In this document: positions 8,465-16,764 of the stretch, one piece after another
Layout of the letters: each line of letters begins with the position of its first letter
How positions within the stretch are numbered: the stretch's first letter is position 1
NCBI GenBank assembly: GCA_029212365.1
Contig: JARGOC010000011.1
Coordinates: 1 to 64,000 of the forward strand
Reading direction: 5' to 3'
DNA: 64,000 nucleotides
Source of the DNA: Roseovarius sp.
GTDB taxonomy: Bacteria; Pseudomonadota; Alphaproteobacteria; Rhodobacterales; Rhodobacteraceae
Program-made: the position numbers and the translations under genes
Notes under the pieces: generated by a model
Seen by the model: the letters and a program-made list of their open reading frames with translations, nothing else
Told to the model about the DNA's origin: nothing
Database searches by the model: none

Positions 8465-9777
8465 CAGTTTTTGCGCCCGATCAGCTTGCCACGCAGCCAG
8501 CCCGAAAACCAGTCCATGAACATCACCATGGCGATGATCAGAATGATGTAGTAAGCGACCTCTTCCCAGTCTTTCTGGGTCTGAATGGCTTGGGTCAGCA
8601 TCAGGCCGATGCCACCGCCGGTAATGGCACCAATGATGGTGGCAGAGCGGGTATTGGATTCAAGAAAGTAGAGGATCTGTGCCAGCAGGACAGGCACAAT
8701 CTGCGGAATAACACCAAAGCGGTAGCGTTGCAGCGGTTTGGCTCCGGTCGAGGCGACGCCTTCGATCTGCTTTTGATCTACGTTTTCCAAAGCCTCGGAG
8801 AAGATTTTTCCGAATGTGCCCGTGTCCGTGACCAGGATCGCCAGCGCGCCAGTCAACGGACCAGGACCAAAGGCGCGGGCAAGGACGACTGTCCAAATCA
8901 GCGCATCTACGCCGCGCACGAAATCAAACAGACGGCGGGCGGCGGCACGCACGAGCATGAACGGTGAGAACCGTTTGGCTGCCAGAAAGCCCAACGGCAG
9001 GGCGATGATGGCTGCCCCCATCGTACCAAGGAAGGCCATCAGGATCGTCTCGCCAATCGCCCAGGCCACGTCCTTGTGGCGCCACATGGCATTGTTCCAC
9101 CAGTCCGATATCGCGCCTGAGACATTTGAACGGTTGGGATCCAGTTGATCGCCAAACAGGATCGTACCGATGCCCTGCCCATAATACGGGCTGTCCAGCG
9201 TGAACCAGAACAGCTCCCATCCGGGGAAATAGTTGAAGACCTCTGTGCGCGCGCCGGTCATCGTGATCCGGCCTTCCGGCGTTGTAATACTCACACGACG
9301 ATCAGACGCTGAAATCCATTCGGGCAGGTCTTCGGGCAAGTTGGTGGTGAGGCTGCGCCCTTCAGCATGCACTTTGATCAGCGAAAATCCTGGAATTTCG
9401 ATCTCGGTCCGGTTGTCTGGCAGATATCGCACAATATGCTCGCGCCCCAGATCAATGATGATAGCATCATCGCCGGTCACCCAATCGGGTCTTTGGCCTT
9501 CTGGGTAACGGCCCTTGCGTTCGCCTTCCACTGAGTAGCTGATCTCTCCTGATCGATTGTCGCGGGTCACATGCACCTTGTGGGACCAGCTGTCAGACGC
9601 CAGCGTCACGGCGTTTTCCATATTGGCGCGTCCGGCAAGACCAACCAGGTCAAACGCGAAGAAGATATAGACGAAATAAACTGCGATGACCGCAGGGATG
9701 CCAAAGCCAATCAAGCGTTTGCGCTGAAAGAGCTTTTCGGCCTCAAACTTGGTCGCGTCCAGATCAATTGTTGTCAT
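8464..9777 (-). CDS. phnE: PhnE, phosphonate ABC permease with large periplasmic domain
   Basis: An inner-membrane permease of the phosphonate importer. At 437 residues it is much longer than a standard PhnE (about 260-290). A first membrane helix (residues ~24-46) is followed by about 180 residues predicted outside the membrane (~47-225), with beta-rich, charged sequence. The canonical permease core then follows, with the EAA loop near EGVASTGAKPLQRYRFG. It overlaps the upstream phnE by 4 bp (ATGA). The two permeases probably form a heterodimer with PhnC. Confidence 0.92.
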   Translation of the reverse strand: MTTIDLDATKFEAEKLFQRKRLIGFGIPAVIAVYFVYIFFAFDLVGLAGRANMENAVTLASDSWSHKVHVTRDNRSGEISYSVEGERKGRYPEGQRPDWVTGDDAIIIDLGREHIVRYLPDNRTEIEIPGFSLIKVHAEGRSLTTNLPEDLPEWISASDRRVSITTPEGRITMTGARTEVFNYFPGWELFWFTLDSPYYGQGIGTILFGDQLDPNRSNVSGAISDWWNNAMWRHKDVAWAIGETILMAFLGTMGAAIIALPLGFLAAKRFSPFMLVRAAARRLFDFVRGVDALIWTVVLARAFGPGPLTGALAILVTDTGTFGKIFSEALENVDQKQIEGVASTGAKPLQRYRFGVIPQIVPVLLAQILYFLESNTRSATIIGAITGGGIGLMLTQAIQTQKDWEEVAYYIILIIAMVMFMDWFSGWLRGKLIGRKN

Positions 9778-10649
9778 TGGCCTTGTCCCTCAGTCAAACG
9801 ATTGCGGTAGCGGTTGGACACTTGATCGAAGAACATGATCGTGCTGAACAGGAGGATGAAAATCGCGGCGGCTTCATCAAAGCGGCCCGGTCCCCAAGCC
9901 ATGGAATTGCGCAGCTCATATCCCAGCCCGCCTGCGCCAACAAAGCCTAGTATTGCGGACGCACGAATGTTGATCTCGAACCGAAGCAAAGCGTAGCTCA
10001 CGTAGTTTGGCGCGACCTGCGGCAGCACACCCAGAAGCATCCGCTGCAACCATGTGGCACCCGTGGAGGCAAGCCCTTCGACAGGTTTCAAATCGGTATT
10101 TTCGGAAACTTCGGAAAACATCTTGGCCAGTGCGCCGGCCGTGTGGATGGCAATTGCGATCATTGCGGGAACGGGCCCTCCCCCCAGCACAAAGATCAAA
10201 ACCAGTGCAATGACGATTTCAGGCACCGCGCGCATGATATCCGAGATGCGGCGGAATATGGGGATCAGACGCGGCCATTTCGCCAAGCCGCGGGTGCCGA
10301 GCAGCGACAGAAACAAGCCGCCAATTGCCCCGATCAGGGTCGAGACAGCGGCAATGTTGATGGTTTCGACCAAGGCGGGAAAATACTTGGCGATCAGGGC
10401 GGGCAGATCGGCGCGTTTCTCCCACGCCTCTGACAGAACATCCGCTGGGTAATCGCCGATCTGATGCAGCCCATCCCAGAAACCGCCAGCGTTACGATCA
10501 TCTGCGACATTGAACCCGGAAACCATCAGGACAACAAAAATCAGCAGCGTCATCCCGCCATAGAGCCTGCGGCGCTGTACCTGCGCCATGTAGCTGGCCT
10601 GAATGCCGTCTACGTGGTGTGGCGTGCCACTAAGTGATATATCTGCCAT
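9774..10649 (-). CDS. phnE: PhnE, phosphonate ABC permease
   Basis: A 291-residue membrane permease of ordinary length. The ATG at 10649 (MADISLSGTP) has a strong GGGGGCAGG ribosome site immediately upstream, so the in-frame ATG at 10709 is rejected; that extension would also run through an intercistronic hairpin. The EAA motif reads EGLASTGATWLQRMLLGVLP. It follows phnD across a 66-bp gap and overlaps the second phnE by 4 bp. Confidence 0.93.
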   Translation of the reverse strand: MADISLSGTPHHVDGIQASYMAQVQRRRLYGGMTLLIFVVLMVSGFNVADDRNAGGFWDGLHQIGDYPADVLSEAWEKRADLPALIAKYFPALVETINIAAVSTLIGAIGGLFLSLLGTRGLAKWPRLIPIFRRISDIMRAVPEIVIALVLIFVLGGGPVPAMIAIAIHTAGALAKMFSEVSENTDLKPVEGLASTGATWLQRMLLGVLPQVAPNYVSYALLRFEINIRASAILGFVGAGGLGYELRNSMAWGPGRFDEAAAIFILLFSTIMFFDQVSNRYRNRLTEGQGQ

Positions 10650-10672
10650 CCTGCCCCCCGGACAAAGAAATA

Positions 10673-10696
10673 CCGGCAGCCCCAAGGGGCTACCGG
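10673..10696 (-). terminator. Intercistronic hairpin between phnD and phnE
   Basis: An 11-bp stem (10673-10683 with 10686-10696, one G-T pair) with a 2-nt loop, followed on the minus strand by TATTTCTTT. It sits just after the phnD stop. Such hairpins often stabilise or attenuate transcripts so that the binding protein is made in excess over the permeases. Confidence 0.6.
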
Positions 10697-10715
10697 ATGC
10701 CTCATACAAATTGTT

Positions 10716-11627
10716 TTAGTTTCCAATTACGGACTGACGTGCCGCTACAATGCTCTCGTACATCGCGTGGGTGACTGGCTGGAAACCCAGCGTTTCGCCC
10801 GCAGCGACCCCGTAAGCACATTCGGGGTCTGCTTCGTAAAGGCCATCAACCAGCGCAACCATTTTAACTTTGACATCATCCGGCAGGGCTTGACGCAGAA
10901 CAACGGGGCCTTCGGGGATCACGTTGGATTTCCAGATCTGAACCATGTCGTTCATGTCGACGAGACCTGCATCAACCGCTTTGCGCAGCGCGCCGGAATT
11001 GTAGCCGTCTTCCCAGTTGCCCTGAGCATCGGCCCAAGTCACACCGCCGTCGATATCGCCGTTGTTCACTGCGACGATGGTCTGCTCATGACCGCCTGTG
11101 AATTTGACTTCGCCGAAGTATTCGCCGGATTCCATGGTGATGCCGTCCTTGTACTGCGGGATCTCGATGGAAGGGATAAGGTAGCCGGAAGTGGAATTTG
11201 GATCACCGAAACCAAACACCTTGCCCTCCATGTCATCCAGCGATGTGACGCCGCTATCGACGCGGGCAAAGCCGATAGAATGGTAGCCGACTGAGCCATC
11301 AAGGTTGACCTTGATCAAAACAGGCTCAACCGCGTCCGCGTCCTGCAGGAATGTTGCAGCATAGGACGATGCACCCAACCATGCCATGTCGATGGTGCCA
11401 CCCAGAAGGCCCTGAATGACGCCATTATAGTCGGCAGGGGCGAAAAGCTTGGTTTCGACGCCGAGCGCTTCGGTCGTGTAATCCGCCAGACACTGGTAGC
11501 TGTTCATGCGGTCCTGGGCGTTTTCACCGCCAAGGATACCGATGCGAAATTCGGTGATCTCTTCTGCAAAAGCAGCAGTACTAAGGGCAGTTGTGGCGGC
11601 AAGCGCCAGTGCGAGGGTCTTTTTCAT
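10716..11627 (-). CDS. phnD: PhnD, phosphonate-binding periplasmic protein
   Basis: A 303-residue solute-binding protein of the phosphate/phosphite/phosphonate family. The signal peptide is clear (MKKTLALALAATTALSTA, cleavage after AAFA). The start at 11627 has GGAGAG upstream; a longer frame up to 11870 overlaps phnC and lacks a signal sequence, so it is not used. Features typical of PhnD include MAWLGASSYAATF and FGFGDPNSTSGYLIPS. It lies 61 bp after phnC. Confidence 0.95.
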   Translation of the reverse strand: MKKTLALALAATTALSTAAFAEEITEFRIGILGGENAQDRMNSYQCLADYTTEALGVETKLFAPADYNGVIQGLLGGTIDMAWLGASSYAATFLQDADAVEPVLIKVNLDGSVGYHSIGFARVDSGVTSLDDMEGKVFGFGDPNSTSGYLIPSIEIPQYKDGITMESGEYFGEVKFTGGHEQTIVAVNNGDIDGGVTWADAQGNWEDGYNSGALRKAVDAGLVDMNDMVQIWKSNVIPEGPVVLRQALPDDVKVKMVALVDGLYEADPECAYGVAAGETLGFQPVTHAMYESIVAARQSVIGN

Positions 11628-11688
11628 TGTTCTCTCCGTGTTGGGTTTGATGAAGGTGGCCCGCACTGAACGCGCGGGATGGCAGGGA

Positions 11689-12504
11689 TCAAGCATGGAC
11701 TTCTGCGTTTCGGGCTTCAGACCTGTCCAGTGTTTCGATTTCGGTTGATGTGGCAGCTTCGGAAAAATCCGCGCCAGCCCCGTATATGTCGCGAGCGACC
11801 CCAGTGGTGAGCTGTGCGGGAGTGCCGTCAAAGACGATCCGGCCATCGCGCATACCAATGACCCGATCACAATAGCGCCGCGCTGTGTCCAGAGTGTGCA
11901 GGTTGGCGATCACCATGCGCCCATCTTCTTCGTGAATGGCGCGTAACGATTTCATCACGACTTGCGCATTCATTGGGTCCAGGGATGCGATAGGCTCATC
12001 TGCGAGAATGATCTTGGGGTCTTGCATCAGCGCGCGGGCGATGGCCACACGCTGCTGTTGACCACCTGACAGGGCTTCGGCGCGCTTTGGGGCCTGTTCC
12101 GCAATGCCCAGCCGATCCAGGATCTCAATCGCTTTGTGGATGTCTGATTGAGGGTAGAGGTTGAAAAGCGTGGAGAAAGTAGAGCGCTTGTTCAAGGTTC
12201 CATGCAGCACGTTTGATACAACATCCATGCGCGGTACCAAATTGAACTGTTGGAAAATCATCGCGCAGCACGACTGCCAATCTCGCTTGGCGGCACCACG
12301 AAGAGCAGTGATCTCTTTGCCTTCAAAAGTGATGCACCCGGTCGTTGCATCGCTCAGCCGGTTGAGCATCCGTAGCAGTGTGGATTTTCCAGCGCCAGAC
12401 CGCCCGATGATCCCAATCATCGTCGGCTTGTCGACGGAGATACTGGCTGCATCCACAGCCGTTTTGTCTCCGAAGCGCTTGGTCAGCATATCGATTTGCA
12501 GCAT
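11689..12504 (-). CDS. phnC: PhnC, phosphonate ABC transporter ATPase
   Basis: A 271-residue ATPase with Walker [10 protein letters not shown], signature [15 protein letters not shown] and Walker [13 protein letters not shown]. The start at 12504 ([12 protein letters not shown]) follows a GGGGG ribosome site; an ATG at 12543 would add 13 residues and cut into the regulatory repeats. It is the first gene of the phnC-D-E-E-acetyltransferase unit and lies downstream of PHO-box-like repeats. Confidence 0.94.
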   Translation of the reverse strand: MLQIDMLTKRFGDKTAVDAASISVDKPTMIGIIGRSGAGKSTLLRMLNRLSDATTGCITFEGKEITALRGAAKRDWQSCCAMIFQQFNLVPRMDVVSNVLHGTLNKRSTFSTLFNLYPQSDIHKAIEILDRLGIAEQAPKRAEALSGGQQQRVAIARALMQDPKIILADEPIASLDPMNAQVVMKSLRAIHEEDGRMVIANLHTLDTARRYCDRVIGMRDGRIVFDGTPAQLTTGVARDIYGAGADFSEAATSTEIETLDRSEARNAEVHA

Positions 12505-12541
12505 ATCGCCCCCATGTTTGAAGGCGGAATAATGGGCTTGC

Positions 12542-12603
12542 ACGACAGTCTCGTGACGGATTTAATGCAAATTGTTTACAGCTGTGCGAAAGAAATGTGA
12601 CAG
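12542..12603 (-). promoter_or_regulatory. Candidate PHO boxes upstream of phnC
   Basis: On the minus strand, 7-bp units recur at exact 11-bp spacing: CTGTCAC (12603-12597), CTTTCGC (12592-12586) and CTGTAAA (12581-12575). A second set, CCGTCAC (12559-12553) and CTGTCGT (12548-12542), ends 37 bp before the phnC start. This matches the direct-repeat architecture of PhoB sites (CTGTCAT-type units 11 bp apart). It suggests induction of the importer by phosphate starvation. Confidence 0.55.
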
Positions 12604-12717
12604 CTGCCGGCTGTGCTGCAGATCGCCGGTGTGGTGCCCTTGCACCCCTTGCCAGATTTATCCACAGGACGTCATAAAATTGTTACGTTAGGATTTTTTT
12701 GCGTCTAGCCTTGGCTT

Positions 12718-13017
12718 ATGGTGAAATTTGTTACTTTTACTCTGCTTCTTGGCCTTTCCGTTCCGGCTTCGCTGCATGCCAAATTGGCTGACGTCAGCTG
12801 TGACGACAGTGTCCGCCTGACGCAGACGTTGACACAAGAGATGGGCGCGGAACGGCAAGGCATGGGGCTGCGCGACCCTGAAACCATGTTAGAGGTATGG
12901 GTCACGCGCAGAAACGGCGATTGGATGATCGTTCAGAATTACGCGAATGGAACATCCTGCATTGTCGCCATGGGCGACCATTGGGAAACTGTCTCGGTCA
13001 AACCAGATCCAGCCTAA
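12718..13017 (+). CDS. Small secreted protein of unknown function
   Basis: A 99-residue protein with a signal peptide (hydrophobic residues 4-18, likely cleavage after SLHA). The mature part has two cysteines (DVSCDD and GTSCIV) that could form a disulfide, and a short EVWVTRRNGDWMIV strand-like segment. I recognise no family. No strong ribosome site is visible before the ATG. It converges with the aldo/keto reductase relic, overlapping it by 4 bp. Divergent placement next to phnC may mean shared control, but nothing shows this directly. Confidence 0.6.
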   Translation: MVKFVTFTLLLGLSVPASLHAKLADVSCDDSVRLTQTLTQEMGAERQGMGLRDPETMLEVWVTRRNGDWMIVQNYANGTSCIVAMGDHWETVSVKPDPA

Positions 13018-13440
13018 GCTGCCGCCTCTTCCAACCTGTCCGTCGCTGGTGCTGGACGCGGCGAAAGCGCTTCGATCCGAGCGTAAAGTTCATCTGATAA
13101 TGTCACGTCCTGCGCCGCCAAGGGTGGTGTCAACTGTTCAACGCTTCGCGCGCATAAAATCGGTGCCAAAACTGCCGGATATCGCCCGGCCATAGCGACC
13201 GCGAGCGTTGCGGGGGTCATTTCCATCTCTGCCGCGAGCTTTGACAAGCCTTTCACTGTCTCAAGCATCCAACCTTGTCCGTAGCGCGCAGCATAGCGTT
13301 TGCCCTGCGAAAGCCCCCTACCCCTCCGGCGGCGAGTTTTGCGATAAGCAAGCCACTGCCAAGGGGAATATCCGCCACACGACTTGCTTCGAACATCACC
13401 TGACTTGCTGCCACATCTGCTGTGCCACCAAATTGCATTC
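13014..13440 (-). pseudogene. Aldo/keto reductase relic with frameshift and central deletion
   Basis: Read leftward from 13438, one frame gives an AKR N-terminus (MQFGGTADVAASQVMFEA), then jumps directly to the C-terminal motif IPLGSGLLIAK. The matching continuation (GKRYAARYGQGWMLETV, then GLSKLAAEMEMTPATLAVA and SVEQLTPPLAAQDVTLSDEL) is in a different frame. The barrel centre with the catalytic tyrosine and lysine, about 170 residues in normal AKRs, is missing. So this is a deleted and frameshifted copy, not a functional gene. Confidence 0.75.
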
Positions 13441-13567
13441 ATCCAAACCACAAAGATGAGATGCTCGCGCCATCTTGAGCTTTGAAAACCGACATTTTCT
13501 TTGATCCGGATGCGTTATGACAGCAACGCTGACGTAGACCGCTTATATGATCGTTTGTGACAAAAGC

Positions 13568-14395
13568 TCATTCAGCAGCGACGTCCTTTGCCCAGTCCTC
13601 CCATCCGGTGCCTGTGGTGAAAACGGGACCGTCCCACGTGAATGGAATGTCGTGGATGATGGTGCCCGCCCCGCCAGTAAGGATCACTGCGTAGGAAGGG
13701 GCCATCGGCGCACCCTGTAAAAAGTGTTGTTCTTTGAGGTCCGGCAGAGATTGATTTCCAGTGGAGCGGACAGACGCAAATGGAATGCCGCAATAAGTAC
13801 CGTGGACAGGGGCGTGAACGTGTCCAAAGTGGATATAATCGATCCGATCCCGGTGTTGGCTCAGCAGTTCTGCAAGGGCTGCACGGTCTTCTGCAACCAA
13901 TGCGATCTTGTCTTCGGCAGGCAAACCGATGGGCATTATGTTGTGATGCATAAACAGGCGCGCGCGATCGTGCGATTGCAGCTCTGCCATCAGCCAATCG
14001 CGCCGCGCTTCGCAAAAATGTCCGACATGGGTACGCGGGGCAGTTGTATCCATATAGATCAAGCGGGTCCCTTCCACAGTCTCGGCGTAGTTGATGGACC
14101 CATCCGGGTCTCTTGGATGGTCCGGAAAAGCGGTGAGAAATGACTTGGGATCATCATGGTTGCCAATCAATAGCCGCACCGGACAGGGTAAGTCGGTCAA
14201 GGCCTCGCGCAGCGCTATGTAGGCTGCAGGTTCACCCCAATGGGTCAGATCGCCCGTGATGATGATCCGCGCGGCATCGCAGTGGTGGGCGCGGACATCT
14301 TCCAACGCCTGCGCAAAGCGCCGGTGAGGGTCGAGCCCGCCCATCCGTTCGCCGGGAATTGTCAGATGGATGTCTGAGATATGGACGAGTTTCAT
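13568..14395 (-). CDS. GpdQ/CpdA-like metallophosphodiesterase
   Basis: A 275-residue binuclear metallophosphoesterase with the class motifs in order: DIH near residue 8, GDLTHWGEP, GNHDD, FMHHN and GHVHAPVHG. Length and motif set fit GpdQ-type glycerophosphodiesterases and class III cyclic-nucleotide phosphodiesterases. No signal peptide is visible, so it should act in the cytoplasm. Its place as last gene after an UgpB-like binding protein favours hydrolysis of imported glycerophosphodiesters over cAMP signalling; substrate remains inference. Confidence 0.85.
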   Translation of the reverse strand: MKLVHISDIHLTIPGERMGGLDPHRRFAQALEDVRAHHCDAARIIITGDLTHWGEPAAYIALREALTDLPCPVRLLIGNHDDPKSFLTAFPDHPRDPDGSINYAETVEGTRLIYMDTTAPRTHVGHFCEARRDWLMAELQSHDRARLFMHHNIMPIGLPAEDKIALVAEDRAALAELLSQHRDRIDYIHFGHVHAPVHGTYCGIPFASVRSTGNQSLPDLKEQHFLQGAPMAPSYAVILTGGAGTIIHDIPFTWDGPVFTTGTGWEDWAKDVAAE

Positions 14396-14417
14396 AAATG
14401 GTCCTTCATCGTCAAGG

Positions 14418-14447
14418 GCCTGCCGCCTCTTATGCGGGGCGGCAGGC
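14418..14447 (-). terminator. Intercistronic hairpin between binding protein and phosphodiesterase
   Basis: A perfect 10-bp GC-rich inverted repeat (14418-14427 with 14438-14447) with a 10-nt loop, in the 59-bp gap between the binding-protein stop and the phosphodiesterase start. No T-run follows, so it more likely stabilises or processes mRNA than terminates it. Confidence 0.5.
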
Positions 14448-14454
14448 TATGGCA

Positions 14455-15702
14455 TCAGCCGTTCGGGAGAAGGTCGGCGACTTCTTCGACCATCTCTTGC
14501 TGCAGCTCTTTCATGTCAGTGGCATCGCCAGTGACGATGCGTTCGATGCTGTCATAGATCACTTGCGTGATGGCCAAGCCGTTGTCGCCGGGATAGGCAA
14601 GCCAGTCCCGCAGCAAAGGAAGCTGGTCAACTGCGGTTTGCTTGTTGGGGTTCTGCTCGTAGAAATCCGCAAGAATGATCTCGTTTGCGGCCTTGTTTGG
14701 CGGCATGTACCCGGTCGTTTTGGCCACTTCGGCCGCGCCATCGCCGGATGTGATGTACTTGAGCCATGTCCAGGCGGCTTCGCGCACTTTCGGATCATCA
14801 GACGTGGAGGTCAGCATCGCCGCATTTCCCCCCGCAGGCAGCCCCTTAGGCTTGCCATCCAGACCCGGGAAAGGGCCAGTCACGAGTTCAAAATCACCCT
14901 GGCTACGTTCAACGGAACCCAATGCGGAAGTGGACCAGAACATCATGCCAATATCGCCGGCGGAAAACGATGACAGCGCCGATTTCCATTCCAGGTTTTG
15001 CATCTCGCATTCGGTAAATATCTCTTGCATTTGCTCAAGGGCGACCAGCGTTTCGGCGCTGTCCAGCGTCACGCGGCCACCATCCACAATTGCACTGTCC
15101 TGAGACCACAGCAGCGCCTGAACAAACCAGTTGCCGGTGACGTTCCAACCCCAGAAAATCGGATTGTCGATGCCGTTGGCCTTCATGGTTTTGCAGGCCG
15201 AGATCACTTCGTCCCATGTTTTGGGCAGCTCTTTTATGCCGCCTGCGCGCAGGATATCCATGTTGTAGTAGCCGACAGGCAACGAGATAGAGAACGGCAG
15301 GCCATACACCGTGTCATCGAAGGTTGAAAGCGACAGCATGGCCTCGTGGTAGCCGTCTTTCTCAAAGTCCGCCTCAGCGGCGATGAAAGGATCAAGCGAT
15401 TGCGCGATGCCCTTGTCGATCAGTGGCGCCTGACGGTTCAGGCCTTGCATGGTCACATCCGGCAGGTTGCCCGCAACGGCTTCACGCAGAACGGTGTTTG
15501 TAGCGTCCTCATAGGATTCATACGTTGCGCGGAACTTCACTTCGATGTTGGGATGCGCCTCTTTGAAGGCAGGCATCATCGCTTCATAAGTGACGTCAAA
15601 AAGGTGGCTGTATGGATAGGCGAACTCAATCGTTACCGTGTCCTCGGCCCAAACGGCGCTGGCAGAAAGCACCAGGACCATTGCAGATGTGCTCAGTTTC
15701 AT
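14455..15702 (-). CDS. UgpB-like ABC solute-binding protein
   Basis: A 415-residue periplasmic binding protein of the sugar/glycerol-phosphate family (SBP family 1). The signal peptide is MKLSTSAMVLVLSASAVWA. The C-terminal segment with TTGYMPPNK, FYEQNPNKQTAVDQLP and an EELADLL-type helix resembles UgpB. It lies after the two permeases, with hairpins in the 99-bp gap and AGGAG before its ATG. A following GpdQ-like gene suggests that the ligand is a glycerophosphodiester or glycerol phosphate; a plain sugar is the alternative. Confidence 0.85.
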   Translation of the reverse strand: MKLSTSAMVLVLSASAVWAEDTVTIEFAYPYSHLFDVTYEAMMPAFKEAHPNIEVKFRATYESYEDATNTVLREAVAGNLPDVTMQGLNRQAPLIDKGIAQSLDPFIAAEADFEKDGYHEAMLSLSTFDDTVYGLPFSISLPVGYYNMDILRAGGIKELPKTWDEVISACKTMKANGIDNPIFWGWNVTGNWFVQALLWSQDSAIVDGGRVTLDSAETLVALEQMQEIFTECEMQNLEWKSALSSFSAGDIGMMFWSTSALGSVERSQGDFELVTGPFPGLDGKPKGLPAGGNAAMLTSTSDDPKVREAAWTWLKYITSGDGAAEVAKTTGYMPPNKAANEIILADFYEQNPNKQTAVDQLPLLRDWLAYPGDNGLAITQVIYDSIERIVTGDATDMKELQQEMVEEVADLLPNG

Positions 15703-15783
15703 TCAGTTTACTCCTGTTGTCGGGGCTGACGGTTTGGCGATTGGCGGACCCCGATGATTTTCCCCTGTCGGGGCTATGGGTAG

Positions 15784-15801
15784 GGCGGGACACATCCCGC
15801 C
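15784..15801 (-). terminator. Intercistronic hairpin after the permease gene
   Basis: A perfect 7-bp stem with a 4-nt loop (15784-15790 with 15795-15801) starts right after the permease stop codon. A second, weaker 6-bp inverted repeat is at 15749-15754 and 15768-15773. Together they separate the binding-protein gene from upstream genes and may set transcript ratios. Confidence 0.45.
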
Positions 15802-16764
15802 TTACTTCATTCCAGACAACGTGATCCCTTCGATAAAGCGGCGCTGCGCAATCAAAAAAGCGACAATCAATGGTGTGACAATGACGGTGGCAGTGGCCAT
15901 CATCGGACCAAAGAAAGATCCGTCGCCGTCCCCCTTGAATTCACGCAGGCCCAACGGCGGCGTAAAGAGGTCTCGGTTCCCGGTCACGACGATGCGCGGC
16001 CAGAAGTAGTCGTTCCAATGCGCTACGATGCTGAAAATGGCGAAGGCCAGCAGCGCAGGGATGGCAGTCGGCAGCATGACACGCCAAACGACGGCAAACT
16101 CGCTCATCCCGTCCATCCTTGCGGCGTCGATCAGATCGTCGGGCACGGTCATGAAGAACTGGCGCATCAGAAAGATACCAAAGACCGAAATCGTCCAGGG
16201 CACGACCAATGCAGCATAGGTGTTTGTAAGGCCTAACTTGGCCAGCAAAATATAGAGTGGCAGTGCGATGGCGTGGACCGGAATCAGCAGGCAGAACAGG
16301 ACCAGCCCGAATACAGCCTCGCGCCCCCAAAACTTGAGTTTGGCCAGCGCATAAGCGGCTGGTAACGCGACCACGACCTGGATCAAAAAGATCGAGACGG
16401 TCACGATCACGCCGTTCAGCAGATAGCGCATCAAAGGCGCTTCAGTGAACGCCTTGGTGTAGTTAAAGACGACCGGGCGCATGGAACAGGCCGCCTCGGT
16501 CTCTGCCTGGAGTTCGGCCTGAACACCCGCATCATCTTGTCCGGGAAACCGCGACCTTGCTGCTTCGATATCCGCGCGATCCGGTTGTCGCAGCGCGACA
16601 CAGCGCGGATCGATCATTATGTCCTGCCTGCCGAAAAAGCCACCCTCGCCCCGGTCAATCTCACCGGGGCTTTTGAAGGAATAGCTGAGCATCATGTAAA
16701 ACGGGGCCAGCACGATGAGCGCGCCCAGGATCAACACCAGATGTTTCCACCATTCCCGCGTCAT
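15802..16764 (-). CDS. UgpE/MalG-like ABC permease with a Cys-containing loop insert
   Basis: A 320-residue inner-membrane permease of the carbohydrate/glycerol-phosphate class, with six membrane segments and the EAA-type loop around DLIDAARMDGMSEF. Between the first helix and the second, residues ~34-100 form an unusually long, charged, extracytoplasmic insert with cysteines C55 and C93. Standard MalG-class permeases have a shorter loop here. It overlaps the upstream permease by 4 bp. Confidence 0.87.
   Translation of the reverse strand: MTREWWKHLVLILGALIVLAPFYMMLSYSFKSPGEIDRGEGGFFGRQDIMIDPRCVALRQPDRADIEAARSRFPGQDDAGVQAELQAETEAACSMRPVVFNYTKAFTEAPLMRYLLNGVIVTVSIFLIQVVVALPAAYALAKLKFWGREAVFGLVLFCLLIPVHAIALPLYILLAKLGLTNTYAALVVPWTISVFGIFLMRQFFMTVPDDLIDAARMDGMSEFAVVWRVMLPTAIPALLAFAIFSIVAHWNDYFWPRIVVTGNRDLFTPPLGLREFKGDGDGSFFGPMMATATVIVTPLIVAFLIAQRRFIEGITLSGMK

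Noticed and set aside
11628-11870. An 81-codon N-terminal extension of PhnD
   Set aside because: The signal peptide and ribosome site are at 11627, and the extension overlaps phnC.
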